A stretch of 35,080 nt of DNA from Bdellovibrionales bacterium (GTDB lineage Bacteria > Bdellovibrionota > Bdellovibrionia > Bdellovibrionales > UBA1609), in NCBI GenBank assembly GCA_007128005.1, contig SKYF01000094.1:1-35080 (forward strand), given 5' to 3'. The notes beneath the pieces were generated by a model that worked only from the letters and a program-made list of their open reading frames with translations, ran no database searches and had not been told where the DNA came from. How positions within the stretch are numbered: the stretch's first letter is position 1; each line of letters opens with the position of its first letter. Shown piece by piece: positions 22,788-31,547 of this stretch. Both the position numbers and the translations under genes were made by a program.

Positions 22788-24932
22788 TCACTGGCCAGTA
22801 GGGGGAGAGACCTTTTGACCAGCCATGGCAGCCTCAATCAAACTCAAAGCGCGAGCCTGAGCCTTTTCCATCAGGGCCTGTTGGCTGCCGAGTTCAGGGT
22901 CCTTGGGGCCAGCCTTGCGCAGCTTGTAGCCTCCCTCTGAGTTCATATCCCAGGCCAGGCGCTGATCCTTAAGCTGCATCTGGAGCGACTCCCAGAGTTT
23001 TTCCTTGAGGCCTCGCTCCATCAGAGGGCAGAGCACCTCTACTCGTCGCTTCAAGTTGCGCCTCATCCAGTCGGCAGAGCCAATCAAAAAGTGTCCATCC
23101 AGCGGGTCCTTATGTCCCTGGCGAAAGTAAAAAGCCCTTGTGTGCTCCAGAAGGGGACCCAAAATTGAGATCACGGAGATGTTTTCGCTCAAGCCCTTTT
23201 TTTGGGGAACCAGGGTACAAAACCCACGTACGATCATCTGTATGGGGACTCCTGCAGCAGAGGCTTCATAGAGGGCCTCAATAAGGTCTTGATCTTGAAG
23301 GTTGTTGCACTTGACGATGATTCCAGAGGGCCTGTTCTTTTTTGCTAGCTCGGTTTCCTTCTGAATCAAACTCAATAGGCACTCTTTGAGGTTGAGGGGG
23401 GCGACGAGCAGATGCTGGTAATCTGACTTCAGCGAGCGGCCCGTCAAGTAGTGAAAAATCTCAATCACCTCTGAGGTGATTTCGGGCCGACAAGTAAAGT
23501 AGCTCATATCTGTATACAGCTTGGCGGTGTGAGGGTGATAATTGCCCGTGCCAATATGGACGTAGGAGCGGAACTCCTCTTTTTCTTGGCGCACAATCAG
23601 TGTTAGCTTTGCATGGGTCTTCAGGCCAACGAGACCATAGACCACGTGGACCCCCGCTCTCTCAAGAGCTTGGGCCAAGACAATATTTCGCTCTTCATCA
23701 AAGCGGGCTTGCAGTTCAATCAGGCACACCACCTGTTTGCCCCTTTCTGCGGCCTGGATCAGAGACTGAACGATGGGGCTATTTTCCAGGGTTCGGTAGA
23801 GAGTCATTTTGATGGCCACCACTTGGGGATCTTTTGCAGCCGTGCTGATAAAGCGCTCGACACTGGTGCGAAAGCTCTCATAGGGGTGGTGTACCAGAAG
23901 GTCATGGTTTTTTATGGCCGTAAAAATACTAGTTTCTTCATCCAGCAGAGCGGGGTGGCTGACACTGGGCCAGGCTTTAAACTTCAGGGCAGGGATGTCT
24001 AGTTCAGCGATGGCTCCCAGGTCCTTGCTCTCCAAAAAGAAGGGGTATTCGTAGACATCCTCAGGCTCCAGTTCGAGCTCCTCTAAAAGGAAATTCAAGA
24101 GCCAGGGGTCAGGCTGAGGGCCAACTTCAAGGCGCACCACTTCGGCCCAGCGTCGCTGTTTGACTTCCTCTTCAATCAGTTCCAACAGGTCTTCTGCGTC
24201 TTCGACATCGGCTTCGATGTCGACATTTCGGGTGACTCGAAAGGGCATGACAGCCTGAATTTCCATAAACGGAAAAAGATCCTGTAGATTTTGTCGCACT
24301 AAAGTCAGAGTTGAAACAAAGCGGTGCTCAGCCTTATTGTCACCCGGAGCGACTGTTTGCGGAATTCGAATCCAAGCTGCAAAAACCTGCGGAATTTTTA
24401 TGCGGGCAAAGAGCAGGTCTTCTTCTCTGGGGATTTTTAAGGCCACGGCCAAAGATGTGGAGAGGTTTGAAATAAGAGGAAAGGGGTGTCCCAAATCCAC
24501 AGCCATTGGTGTCAAGACGGGAAAAATCTTAGCGCGAAAAAACTCATCGGCCCAATCCTGCTCGCTTTTGGAGAGCTCTTGCCACTCCAGGAGTTGAATT
24601 CCCTGCTCCTTTAAGCCTTGACCCAACTCGACATGAATCAGTTCGTCAACGACTGGGTTGAGGGCGAGCAGGTGGCTGCGGATTTGTTCGAGCTGCGCTT
24701 CGGCCGTCAGCCCGTCCTGTGACAGAGTGGAGACCTTAGAGAGATGTTGTCTCTTGAGGCCGCCGACCCTCTTCATGAAAAACTCGTCTAAATTCGAATT
24801 GTAGATGTTCAAAAAGCGAATGCGCTCTAGTAGCGGCAAGCGAGGGTCTTGGGCCTGAAATAAAACCCGTTGGTTGAACTTAAGCCAACCCAATTCACGG
24901 TTGAAGAACTCATAGGTTTTGGTCTCTGCCAT
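22788..24932 (-). CDS. ppk: Polyphosphate kinase 1
   Basis: PPK1 reversibly transfers the gamma phosphate of ATP to polyphosphate. The 714-residue protein has the N domain (NRELGWLKFN, 11-20; NLDEFFMKRVGGL), the head domain, and the two phospholipase D-like C domains. The autophosphorylated histidine is H440 in LKTHAKLTLI; the second histidine region shows GHFLIGSADWMRRNL. Length is normal for the family. AGGG about 9 nt before the ATG overlaps the end of the patatin gene, which stops 11 bp upstream, so the two are very probably co-transcribed. No exopolyphosphatase lies nearby. Confidence 0.96.
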   Translation of the reverse strand: MAETKTYEFFNRELGWLKFNQRVLFQAQDPRLPLLERIRFLNIYNSNLDEFFMKRVGGLKRQHLSKVSTLSQDGLTAEAQLEQIRSHLLALNPVVDELIHVELGQGLKEQGIQLLEWQELSKSEQDWADEFFRAKIFPVLTPMAVDLGHPFPLISNLSTSLAVALKIPREEDLLFARIKIPQVFAAWIRIPQTVAPGDNKAEHRFVSTLTLVRQNLQDLFPFMEIQAVMPFRVTRNVDIEADVEDAEDLLELIEEEVKQRRWAEVVRLEVGPQPDPWLLNFLLEELELEPEDVYEYPFFLESKDLGAIAELDIPALKFKAWPSVSHPALLDEETSIFTAIKNHDLLVHHPYESFRTSVERFISTAAKDPQVVAIKMTLYRTLENSPIVQSLIQAAERGKQVVCLIELQARFDEERNIVLAQALERAGVHVVYGLVGLKTHAKLTLIVRQEKEEFRSYVHIGTGNYHPHTAKLYTDMSYFTCRPEITSEVIEIFHYLTGRSLKSDYQHLLVAPLNLKECLLSLIQKETELAKKNRPSGIIVKCNNLQDQDLIEALYEASAAGVPIQMIVRGFCTLVPQKKGLSENISVISILGPLLEHTRAFYFRQGHKDPLDGHFLIGSADWMRRNLKRRVEVLCPLMERGLKEKLWESLQMQLKDQRLAWDMNSEGGYKLRKAGPKDPELGSQQALMEKAQARALSLIEAAMAGQKVSPPTGQ

Positions 24933-24943
24933 GCCTAAAGGCC

Positions 24944-26125
24944 CTATCCTTGTTGGGTTAAGAAGCCCATGACTTCTTCTTGCTTGTCGTACACGTCTTT
25001 GTAGCCCAGATCAACCAGTGCGCTACAGTATTCCGGCTCAAACAGGAGGTAGCTCAGGAGCTCTGCAGACTCCTTCGGCGAGCCAAGCGAGTCCACAAGA
25101 AAGCCAATCATGCGGGGAAGGGTTTTGCGGTGGGCTTCAGCGATAAGCGCTAGGCGCTGAGAGGGGTACAGGTAAAGAGTGTTGATGACGTTCAGTGCGG
25201 GCAACTCCTGATCTTTGATATGCTCCTTTACAGCGGAAAAAAGCTTTACGCTTTTGTTGATTCTCTCGAGCCGCTCCATATCGGTCTCAATGGCATCCAT
25301 AAAAATTGCATCAATCAAGATGCTTAGGATGCGCCCCAGGGTCGGGTGAATCTCTTTGGCATCTTGAGTGCGATGCTCCACCTTTTGGCGCCAAGATCTG
25401 ACTCCAATCACCACCAGGTTTTGCGCCCCCAAGTGAATGGCCGGACTTAAAGGGGCAGTGTTTCTCAGGCTGCCGTCGCCATAGTAGCGGTCATCAATGG
25501 CTGTGGCCGGAAAAAACAAGGGAATGGCCGTCGAGGCCAAGACATGGGAGGCATTGATTTTGGCCCGTTCACTGCGCCTGGCCGCTCTGGCCCACATGGG
25601 GATTTCGGGAGCCCCTTCGACAAAGGTCACGCCAAGGCTTGTGGCATAGTCCGTGGCAGAGACAGAAATGGCCTTGATATGGCCTTGAGAGATATTTTTG
25701 CGAATTTTCTCAAACTCAATATGGGTCTGAATGAGTTCGGCCAAGGGTTTTGTATCCAGCAGGGAAGCTGAGATGGGGCGAAGTCGTCCAGAAATCCCCC
25801 CTAAAGACACCCCACGGGCTAGACGCAACGCGTTTCGAGAGATAGAAATTGAATCTGTGCGAAAAACCTGTTCGGCCTGAATAGTCCTCCAGAGCTCAAC
25901 GAGCTTTTTGGTCGCTTGGTCGAGGTCTTCCACCTCACTGGCCAAAAACGTACAGTTGATAGCTCCTGCACTGACCCCAGAGAGTATGCGAAAGGGCGAG
26001 AAGTTTTGCGTCTCTCGGCACATTTCATAGAGTGCCCTTGCCGCTCCGGCTTGATAGGCTCCCCGCGCCCCTCCTCCTGAGAAGACAATTCCATACTCTC
26101 TTGATGAAATCTGGGTCTGAACCAT
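24944..26125 (-). CDS. Patatin-like phospholipase
   Basis: From the ATG at 26123-26125 the product has 393 residues. The patatin domain (about 11-225) shows the oxyanion hole GGGARG (17-22), nucleophile S52 in GVSAG and the aspartate of the dyad, D217, in YGDGSLRN. The remaining 170 residues are helical and without a known domain. Family members hydrolyse acyl ester bonds of phospholipids or neutral lipids. No signal peptide is visible, so it may be cytoplasmic, membrane-associated, or exported by another route. AAAGGG touches the ATG directly, which is unusually close; a TTG six codons upstream is the alternative start. It heads the patatin-ppk-ETF-QO run. Confidence 0.9.
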   Translation of the reverse strand: MVQTQISSREYGIVFSGGGARGAYQAGAARALYEMCRETQNFSPFRILSGVSAGAINCTFLASEVEDLDQATKKLVELWRTIQAEQVFRTDSISISRNALRLARGVSLGGISGRLRPISASLLDTKPLAELIQTHIEFEKIRKNISQGHIKAISVSATDYATSLGVTFVEGAPEIPMWARAARRSERAKINASHVLASTAIPLFFPATAIDDRYYGDGSLRNTAPLSPAIHLGAQNLVVIGVRSWRQKVEHRTQDAKEIHPTLGRILSILIDAIFMDAIETDMERLERINKSVKLFSAVKEHIKDQELPALNVINTLYLYPSQRLALIAEAHRKTLPRMIGFLVDSLGSPKESAELLSYLLFEPEYCSALVDLGYKDVYDKQEEVMGFLTQQG

Positions 26126-26239
26126 CCCTTTATTTTGGAGCAAGTAGACGGGCTGTCAAGGCCTGGACAAGGGTGATCTTCCTGGGTAGAGTCTGGCAGC
26201 TTAAAACTTGCCTTTTTTAAATTTGGAGGGATGAGAACT

Positions 26240-26641
26240 ATGGAAATGTCTTACTTGATCTTTCGTCTCAGCTTTGCTTTGACCATGGCCTATGCCCATG
26301 GTCTGCCCAAACTCATGAACTTTTCGGCTGTGGCTGAGAGGTTTCCAGACCCCATTGGTCTTGGCTCTCAACTCAGTTTGATTTTGGCTGTAGGGGCAGA
26401 GCTTGGAGCCGCCTTATTTGTAGCTTTTGGACTGCTGACTCGGCTGATGTCCATCCCCCTTATTATCACCATGGCCGTGGCTTTTTTTATTGTTCACGCC
26501 TCAGATCCTTTTCAGCAAAAGGAGTTGGCTTTTTTATTTATGATGGCTTTTATTGCGACCTTTGTTGGGGGGAGCGGTCATTACTCCATCCAGAATTTTC
26601 TGAGACTGACCTCTGGAAAGTTCTCCTGGATTCTGCGTTAA
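26240..26641 (+). CDS. DoxX-family membrane protein
   Basis: The 133-residue product has four hydrophobic segments and the family-typical start (LIFRLSFALTMAYAHGLPKL), GAELGAALFVAFGLLTRL in the middle, and an FxxMAFIATFVGGSGHYSI end. DoxX-like proteins are small inner-membrane proteins, some linked to redox balance or organosulphur metabolism; the role here is unknown. The ATG at 26240 was chosen because GGAGGG lies 9 nt upstream; an ATG at 26231 abuts that site directly. It is divergent from the patatin gene and convergent with the nuclease gene. Confidence 0.85.
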   Translation: MEMSYLIFRLSFALTMAYAHGLPKLMNFSAVAERFPDPIGLGSQLSLILAVGAELGAALFVAFGLLTRLMSIPLIITMAVAFFIVHASDPFQQKELAFLFMMAFIATFVGGSGHYSIQNFLRLTSGKFSWILR

Positions 26642-26670
26642 CCGGATCCTCGCGGTAAAAGAGAGCAGAC

Positions 26671-27576
26671 TTAAAAGTTGTCAATAAGGTCGACCAGCTC
26701 CGGGTGGTCGATAAAGGGGTTTCTGACCCCCTGCTTTTCAAAGATTCTCTCATGGCGCCAGATTTCAAACTCGTCGACAGGGTCTTGCCAGTGCCATTTG
26801 CGCAGGTAGTACTCCTCCACCTCTGAGATGGGAAGCTGATAGCGAACGGCAAAGTAAAATAAGGCCCTGGCCACATTTCCCTTGTGATCATCGGGAGGTT
26901 CGTAAAAGGTCTGTGAGCCGCCATAGCGATTTTGGCCTTTTTTAGAGGGCTCGCAGGTGTCATGGGTGATTGTGTGCACCTCTGCAAACTCAAAGTTGCT
27001 GCGTTGGGTGTTGGCAGAGGGGGTGGTCGGATAGATCGCATGGAGGTCAGACTTCTGCAGGGACTTGGCGTATCTGTCAGAGAATCGGCTTTGCGGCCAA
27101 GTGTGCTCTGTATTGATGGTGAGGTGGCCAGGGATTTGTCCGGGGCCGGGCTGGCGGTTTTTGGGGAAGTCGCCGGGACCGTAATCACGCTCACAGTACA
27201 CGCAGCGAATCACATACTCGCCGTTGATCTCCTCTAAATGCAGATAACCATAGAGGTAGCGCCGGGCCTTGAGATAGCTAAAGTAGCGATGTCCGTAACA
27301 GCCCTTGTTGCGATAGGGCTCACAGCTGCTCACCAATTTATCAGGAGCGCTTTTCTGAGGCACATGGAAAGAAGAGAGAACCTGATAGAGGGCCTCCCTC
27401 AGTAGGGCTCCCGACGCTCCCTGCTCAAGATGCTCGTAGAGGTGGGCGTAGTAAGAAAGTCGCTCCTCTTCAGGGACCTGAAGAGCCTGGGCGAGGCTCG
27501 CTGCAAAGATGGGGAGCAGGAGAAGGGTGGAGAGGAGAAGACGATAAAGTCCTTGGTGGAGTGATCTCAGTTGCAA
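26671..27576 (-). CDS. endA: Exported endonuclease I (EndA/NucM family)
   Basis: This is a non-specific DNase of the His-Me finger fold, normally periplasmic or secreted. The 301-residue protein starts with a signal peptide (cleavage near ASLAQA, about residue 31). The catalytic motif NTEHTWPQS is at 155-163 with H158; SDLHAIYPT, the RSN segment, GNVARALFYFAVRY and the closing FEIWRHERIFEKQGVRNPFIDHPELVD are all family-typical. Two CxxC-like pairs (C85/C93, C125/C128) could be disulphides, which inhibit or stabilise some homologues. The only start allowing the signal peptide is a TTG with a G-rich stretch 4 nt upstream. A secreted DNase would help to use DNA from other cells (inference). Confidence 0.92.
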   Translation of the reverse strand: MQLRSLHQGLYRLLLSTLLLLPIFAASLAQALQVPEEERLSYYAHLYEHLEQGASGALLREALYQVLSSFHVPQKSAPDKLVSSCEPYRNKGCYGHRYFSYLKARRYLYGYLHLEEINGEYVIRCVYCERDYGPGDFPKNRQPGPGQIPGHLTINTEHTWPQSRFSDRYAKSLQKSDLHAIYPTTPSANTQRSNFEFAEVHTITHDTCEPSKKGQNRYGGSQTFYEPPDDHKGNVARALFYFAVRYQLPISEVEEYYLRKWHWQDPVDEFEIWRHERIFEKQGVRNPFIDHPELVDLIDNF

Positions 27577-27680
27577 TGCGCCCCCCTAAGCGTTGTAATT
27601 ATTTCAAGGCTAGCAAGTTCATAGGCCTAGGCCCAGTTAAAAATCTCGAACCAAACAGAATCCTAACAGAGAGCGAAAGT

Positions 27681-27695
27681 GTCTCACTTTGAGGC
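27681..27695 (+). promoter_or_regulatory. Candidate enhancer site GTCTCA-N3-TGAGGC
   Basis: Perfect left half, right half 5 of 6 against TGAGAC, about 49 bp upstream of a -24/-12-like element and about 100 bp before the lipoprotein ATG at 27786. Confidence 0.5.
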
Positions 27696-27734
27696 AAAGC
27701 ATTGAATTTATTAAAAAAAATTGGAATATACAGG

Positions 27735-27750
27735 TTGGGACTGTTATGCT
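27735..27750 (+). promoter_or_regulatory. Sigma-54-like element with a spacer one base short
   Basis: TTGGGAC followed by TGTTA and TGCT resembles TTGGCAC-N5-TTGCT with one base deleted, so GG and GC are 9 rather than 10 bp apart. The distance to the ATG at 27786 and to the dyad at 27681 matches the other promoters. Spacing is normally strict, so activity is doubtful. Confidence 0.3.
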
Positions 27751-27785
27751 TTGAGACAGACCATGACACGGGGAGGTATAAATCT

Positions 27786-28346
27786 ATGTTCAGTCAACGC
27801 CTATTTTACCCTTTCTTTGCTCTCGCCATATTGGGAGCCATTACCCTAGCGAGTTTTCAAAACTGTCAGGAAGCAGCGCCGCCTCAACCGAGACAGGCGG
27901 CCTCTTCAACGCCGGACACGCCTATGGATCCTGGCGACCCAGGGCAGCCTGTGATTCCCCAGGGCTTGAGAATTAGGACCGAGGCAACTCCTCACGTGTC
28001 TGTGGACTGCTCCAGCCCACAGGCCAGCTTTACGTGGGTGATTGAAAATGCCTCTGCCGATTTGCGGGCCTGCCTTTGGCACCGGTTGATCATGCCTGGT
28101 TTTGATCGGGATGGGGAGATCGCCCCCTGTGCTGAAGATGGTGAATGGGCGAGATTAAATGATAGATTTCCCTGGATGTATGACGCAGCTACTAGGACCT
28201 GGTCTTATTTCATGGCCGTGAGCCAGAGCGGATTTCTCGTTCCCGGTGATTTTGAGCTTATCGTTCAGGAGCCTGGCTCCTCAGAGAGGGTTAGAAGTGA
28301 TACGGTGAGAATTCGCCGAGATGGGGCTGAAAACTGTAAACCGTAA
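27786..28346 (+). CDS. Predicted lipoprotein of unknown function
   Basis: The 186-residue product has a signal peptide ending in ASFQNC (C27, an acceptable though not ideal lipobox), a proline-rich linker (about 30-60) and a compact domain of about 120 residues with four cysteines that could form two disulphides. The pattern FTWVIENASADLRAC followed by a D-G-E segment and a strand-rich end suggests an immunoglobulin-like or other beta fold; I recognise no family. The start is set by GGGGAGG about 9 nt before the ATG; an in-frame TTG at 27702 lies upstream of that site. The upstream region carries a GTCTCA dyad and a near sigma-54-type element. It is convergent with the lytic transglycosylase gene. 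Confidence 0.78.
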   Translation: MFSQRLFYPFFALAILGAITLASFQNCQEAAPPQPRQAASSTPDTPMDPGDPGQPVIPQGLRIRTEATPHVSVDCSSPQASFTWVIENASADLRACLWHRLIMPGFDRDGEIAPCAEDGEWARLNDRFPWMYDAATRTWSYFMAVSQSGFLVPGDFELIVQEPGSSERVRSDTVRIRRDGAENCKP

Positions 28347-28358
28347 ACAGTAGCCTTT

Positions 28359-30551
28359 TTAAGGGTCGATGCGCAGCAGGTGTTCGGGAAAGGGGATGGT
28401 CCTTTCTCGAGAGAGCAGCCACTGATAAAAGATATAGTTGCGCATCACCAGTCGGACATAGCTCTGAGTCTCCGCATAGGGGATGTCTTCAATAAATTCC
28501 AGACTGTCGCCGCGATATCTCGTTCGAAGCCAGCCCTGAATGGCTCTCTCGCTGGCATTGTAGGCGGCTACGGCCAAAATGAACTGCTCCTGAGATCGGT
28601 CCAAGAGCTCCCGCAGGTGGGCGGCTCCTAAGGGAATATTGACCTCGGGCAGGTAGAGGTCCTCAGCCTCCTGGTAGGCGATGACAAGCGACTTTTTGTT
28701 TGCAAGGTCTTCGGCTGTGCGTTTTGCCACCGAGGGCAGCAGCTGCATCAGACCAAAGGCATCAGCATGGCTACGTGCTCGAGGGTTGAAGGCCGACTCC
28801 TGGCGCATCACGGAGTAAATCAGTTGGGGGCTGACCTGAAAGTCCTCGGCCCACTTTTCCACCAGCTCCAGGTGAGGACGGGGGAAGAGGAGTTGGGGGT
28901 TGTTGCTCAGAATCTCCCTTCTCTGTTCAGCGGGCAGGCGGCCGATGGTCCCATAGAGGCTGAGGTACTGGCCGGCTAAGGCGTAGTATTTAAATATGGA
29001 CAGCCAAGTTTCTGAGTTCACATCCCCTTGGCGGTTGTAGGCAGAGCTGACAAAATCCAAATAAGCCCTGGTGAGTTCTGACTCATTCACCGAGATCAGC
29101 CATTCCACCAGATTGGGGTCGAGGATCTCTTGAGTCCCCTCGGGATCTGTGGCTGTGACAGTTCGGCGGGCCTGAAGCACGAGTTCTGGAGGCTTTTGTT
29201 CCGCCGGCCGGACCCGTTGGCCCAGCTGATGAAAGGCCATCAGGCCATAGTAACCGAGGGGATCCTCTTTGATAAGTTCGCGGTACTCCTGTCGCGCCAA
29301 CCTCTGCTGCCCCAGCTGCTCCTGGCTGCGTGCCAGCCAGAACATATAGCGGGCGCGGTGAAAGTCACTGGTTGCAGAGCTTTTTAGCTCCTCCAGAGTT
29401 TGCACAGCCAACTCCAACTGGTCGACCTTGCGCAGGTTCCAGGCCTTAAACCACAACAGTCTCTCCCGGAACTCTGGGGGCAGGGAGTTTTCTTTAAGGG
29501 CCTTTTCAAACCACTTCAGAGCCTCATTGAACTCCTGTTTCTCCTCAGCCATGCGACCAAAGATCCAGTAGACTTCATAGAGGGGGTAAGAGCCTTTCAG
29601 TCGTTCAACAATCTCATGGAGTGTGCTTTGGGCCTGAGTCAAGCGGTTGTGAGTCCAATGACTGCGGGCGGCCTCCAGCTGAATATCATGGTAGCTCTTT
29701 TGCATCTGGGTATTTTTGGGCTGCTTTAAGTAGGCCTGCTCGACAAATTCAGCCAAGCGGTCTGTGGCTTTGAGGTAGTCCTCCATGCGGCGCTCATTTT
29801 TATAGGCCGTACGAATCCCGCGCAGGGCCGAAATCTTCTCGGCAAAGCTGTGATTTCTTCCCCGAACCACCTTGTCATAGAGTGTTCTGGCCTGGTCAAA
29901 CTCTCTTGCGCGACGAAAATCATGGGCCGCCGAGAGGTAATCCTCAGGCCTTGGCTTTGGGTTCAAGCGAGGAGCCAGTTGGTAGATGCGGGCTTGAAAG
30001 CTCTGCACTTGCTCCTTCAGCTTTAAACTCTGAGCCACTTGCAGAGCTCGCTCGGTGAGGGCCACCTTTTCCTCTTGGGGGAGGTTGGCCTTGGATTTTT
30101 CAAAGCTCAACTCCATCACGGCCAGTCTGTTCTCATTATACTCAGCAAGCCTTAGGCCCACATCTAAGGCTTCGGGCTTGAGCCAAGGGGGAAAGCTCTT
30201 CCAGTCAAAATCCGCAAGTTGGGAGAGCGCTTCTGAGTCGAGGGGGCAGATCTGAAAGGCGCGAAGCTGGGCGACTTGCTTCAAGGCAAATTCGGGCTCC
30301 AGAGCCAACTCCACCAGATGGGAACAGGCCCTGAGTGGATGCTCCTCTGTCTCGACCTGTTGAGAGCTTTTGTACATGGCCCACCAGCGCTGGTTGCGAG
30401 GAGTGCCAGGTTGAAGGAGTCTTTCCAGCCTCTCAGGGGAGGAGGAGGGTTCGGCCAGGGTAGACCCATGAGGGGGGCTTAAGTCATTCAGCCTTGTGGC
30501 ACAGCTGATGACAAACAAATTGGTGAAAATAAACACAGCCCAAAAACGCAT
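28359..30551 (-). CDS. slt: Soluble-type lytic murein transglycosylase, lipoprotein
   Basis: This enzyme cleaves peptidoglycan between MurNAc and GlcNAc, forming 1,6-anhydroMurNAc. From the ATG at 30549-30551 the product has 730 residues. A short signal peptide ends in FVISC (C17), so it is lipid-anchored rather than freely soluble. A long helical, TPR-like superhelix spans about 40-540. The C-terminal SLT domain (about 565-715) has catalytic E585 in RQESAFNP, then GLMQLLPSVA and AYNAS. This order matches E. coli Slt70. A GTG eleven codons upstream is possible, but the signal peptide fits the ATG. It follows the DMT permease gene by 54 bp and htpX on the same strand, suggesting an envelope-maintenance run. 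Confidence 0.93.
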   Translation of the reverse strand: MRFWAVFIFTNLFVISCATRLNDLSPPHGSTLAEPSSSPERLERLLQPGTPRNQRWWAMYKSSQQVETEEHPLRACSHLVELALEPEFALKQVAQLRAFQICPLDSEALSQLADFDWKSFPPWLKPEALDVGLRLAEYNENRLAVMELSFEKSKANLPQEEKVALTERALQVAQSLKLKEQVQSFQARIYQLAPRLNPKPRPEDYLSAAHDFRRAREFDQARTLYDKVVRGRNHSFAEKISALRGIRTAYKNERRMEDYLKATDRLAEFVEQAYLKQPKNTQMQKSYHDIQLEAARSHWTHNRLTQAQSTLHEIVERLKGSYPLYEVYWIFGRMAEEKQEFNEALKWFEKALKENSLPPEFRERLLWFKAWNLRKVDQLELAVQTLEELKSSATSDFHRARYMFWLARSQEQLGQQRLARQEYRELIKEDPLGYYGLMAFHQLGQRVRPAEQKPPELVLQARRTVTATDPEGTQEILDPNLVEWLISVNESELTRAYLDFVSSAYNRQGDVNSETWLSIFKYYALAGQYLSLYGTIGRLPAEQRREILSNNPQLLFPRPHLELVEKWAEDFQVSPQLIYSVMRQESAFNPRARSHADAFGLMQLLPSVAKRTAEDLANKKSLVIAYQEAEDLYLPEVNIPLGAAHLRELLDRSQEQFILAVAAYNASERAIQGWLRTRYRGDSLEFIEDIPYAETQSYVRLVMRNYIFYQWLLSRERTIPFPEHLLRIDP

Positions 30552-30605
30552 CTTTTTATTGTAAGGGATGCCTTTGAGGATCACAAGGTCATCTCAGGCA
30601 GCCGT

Positions 30606-31547
30606 CTAGGCTTTAGCCGTCACTGAGGTTTTGTTGCGGCCCACAACCGTTAGGACCACACCCAGTACAACCAGGCCCGCCCCCACAAATCCCCTCCAGG
30701 CAATGGGCTCGGCTTGAAACCAGGTCACTTTTAAACTGAGAGTAAGCCAGGAGACCAGGCCAATGGTCACAAGTGGATTGAGGGCAATGATCAGGCTCAC
30801 ATGGCTTGCTGGAATTCTCTGAATGGCTTCTCCTAAGGCCACATAGGCCACCAGGGAATTGACGCCTAAAGCTATCATCAGAACATAGACCCAGGGCGAC
30901 CACTGCGAAAGCTCATTCCATTCCACCAGGGGAGCTAGGGCTAAGGTCGATATGCTAAAGATCAAAAGATTGAGCTGCTGCGGGGTCCACCTTTTAAGTA
31001 GGACTTTTTGTGCCGAGGCAAAAAAGGTCCAGGTCAAAGCCCCCATCACCAACCAGAGATTGCCCTCAATGTACTGATCTACATGAAGGGTGGCAGCCAG
31101 CAGTTGATCCCAGTAGAAAAAGGCAAAGCCCAGGCCTGCCGTCACGAAACCCAGAGTCTGAGTGAGAGAGGGCTGCTCCTTGAAATAAAAAAAACCCACC
31201 AGAGCAAAGGCCAAAGGGGCCATCTGGATCATAATCTGAGCATTGCTGGCCGTGGTCAGTTCAACGCCCTTCATATAGCCAAAGTAGTTGGCGGCAAGCC
31301 CCAGAGCGGCCAACACTCCAAGCCAGGGTAGACTTCTTAAAACACTGAGCTGCTGTGGTTTTACCGCAACAAAGTACAGTGAGAGCAGGGCTGCTGCCAC
31401 CATACAGCGGAACCACACAATGCTTCCGCTTGAGGCAAAGTTCAGGGCAAATTTAAGGCCAATGGCAAGAAGGGCCCAGGACAGGGCCGTCAGGCCTGCC
31501 AGAAGCAGGCCGACACTGTAAGAGGCCTCAGAGGGCGGCGTTTTCAA
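30606..31547 (-). CDS. EamA/DMT-family transporter
   Basis: The 313-residue protein has ten hydrophobic segments in two repeated halves, as in EamA permeases (RhaT/YdcZ-like); each half begins with a conserved short helix (ALSWALLAIGLKFAL and GALTWTFFASAQKVLL). The substrate cannot be predicted; relatives export amino acids or other metabolites. The only suitable start is a TTG overlapping the last 20 bp of htpX, which implies translational coupling. Confidence 0.88.
   Translation of the reverse strand: MKTPPSEASYSVGLLLAGLTALSWALLAIGLKFALNFASSGSIVWFRCMVAAALLSLYFVAVKPQQLSVLRSLPWLGVLAALGLAANYFGYMKGVELTTASNAQIMIQMAPLAFALVGFFYFKEQPSLTQTLGFVTAGLGFAFFYWDQLLAATLHVDQYIEGNLWLVMGALTWTFFASAQKVLLKRWTPQQLNLLIFSISTLALAPLVEWNELSQWSPWVYVLMIALGVNSLVAYVALGEAIQRIPASHVSLIIALNPLVTIGLVSWLTLSLKVTWFQAEPIAWRGFVGAGLVVLGVVLTVVGRNKTSVTAKA

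Noticed and set aside
22718-22837. Extended N-terminus of ETF-QO
   Set aside because: It runs into the end of ppk and precedes the GGGAG ribosome site.
27735-27750. Counting this element as a fully valid sigma-54 promoter
   Set aside because: GG and GC are 9 bp apart, one short of the strict spacing. I list it only as a weak element; the dyad upstream is the better evidence.
28333-28360. Terminator between the convergent lipoprotein and slt genes
   Set aside because: ACTGT/ACAGT gives a 5-bp stem with a long loop before a short T-run; too weak to call.
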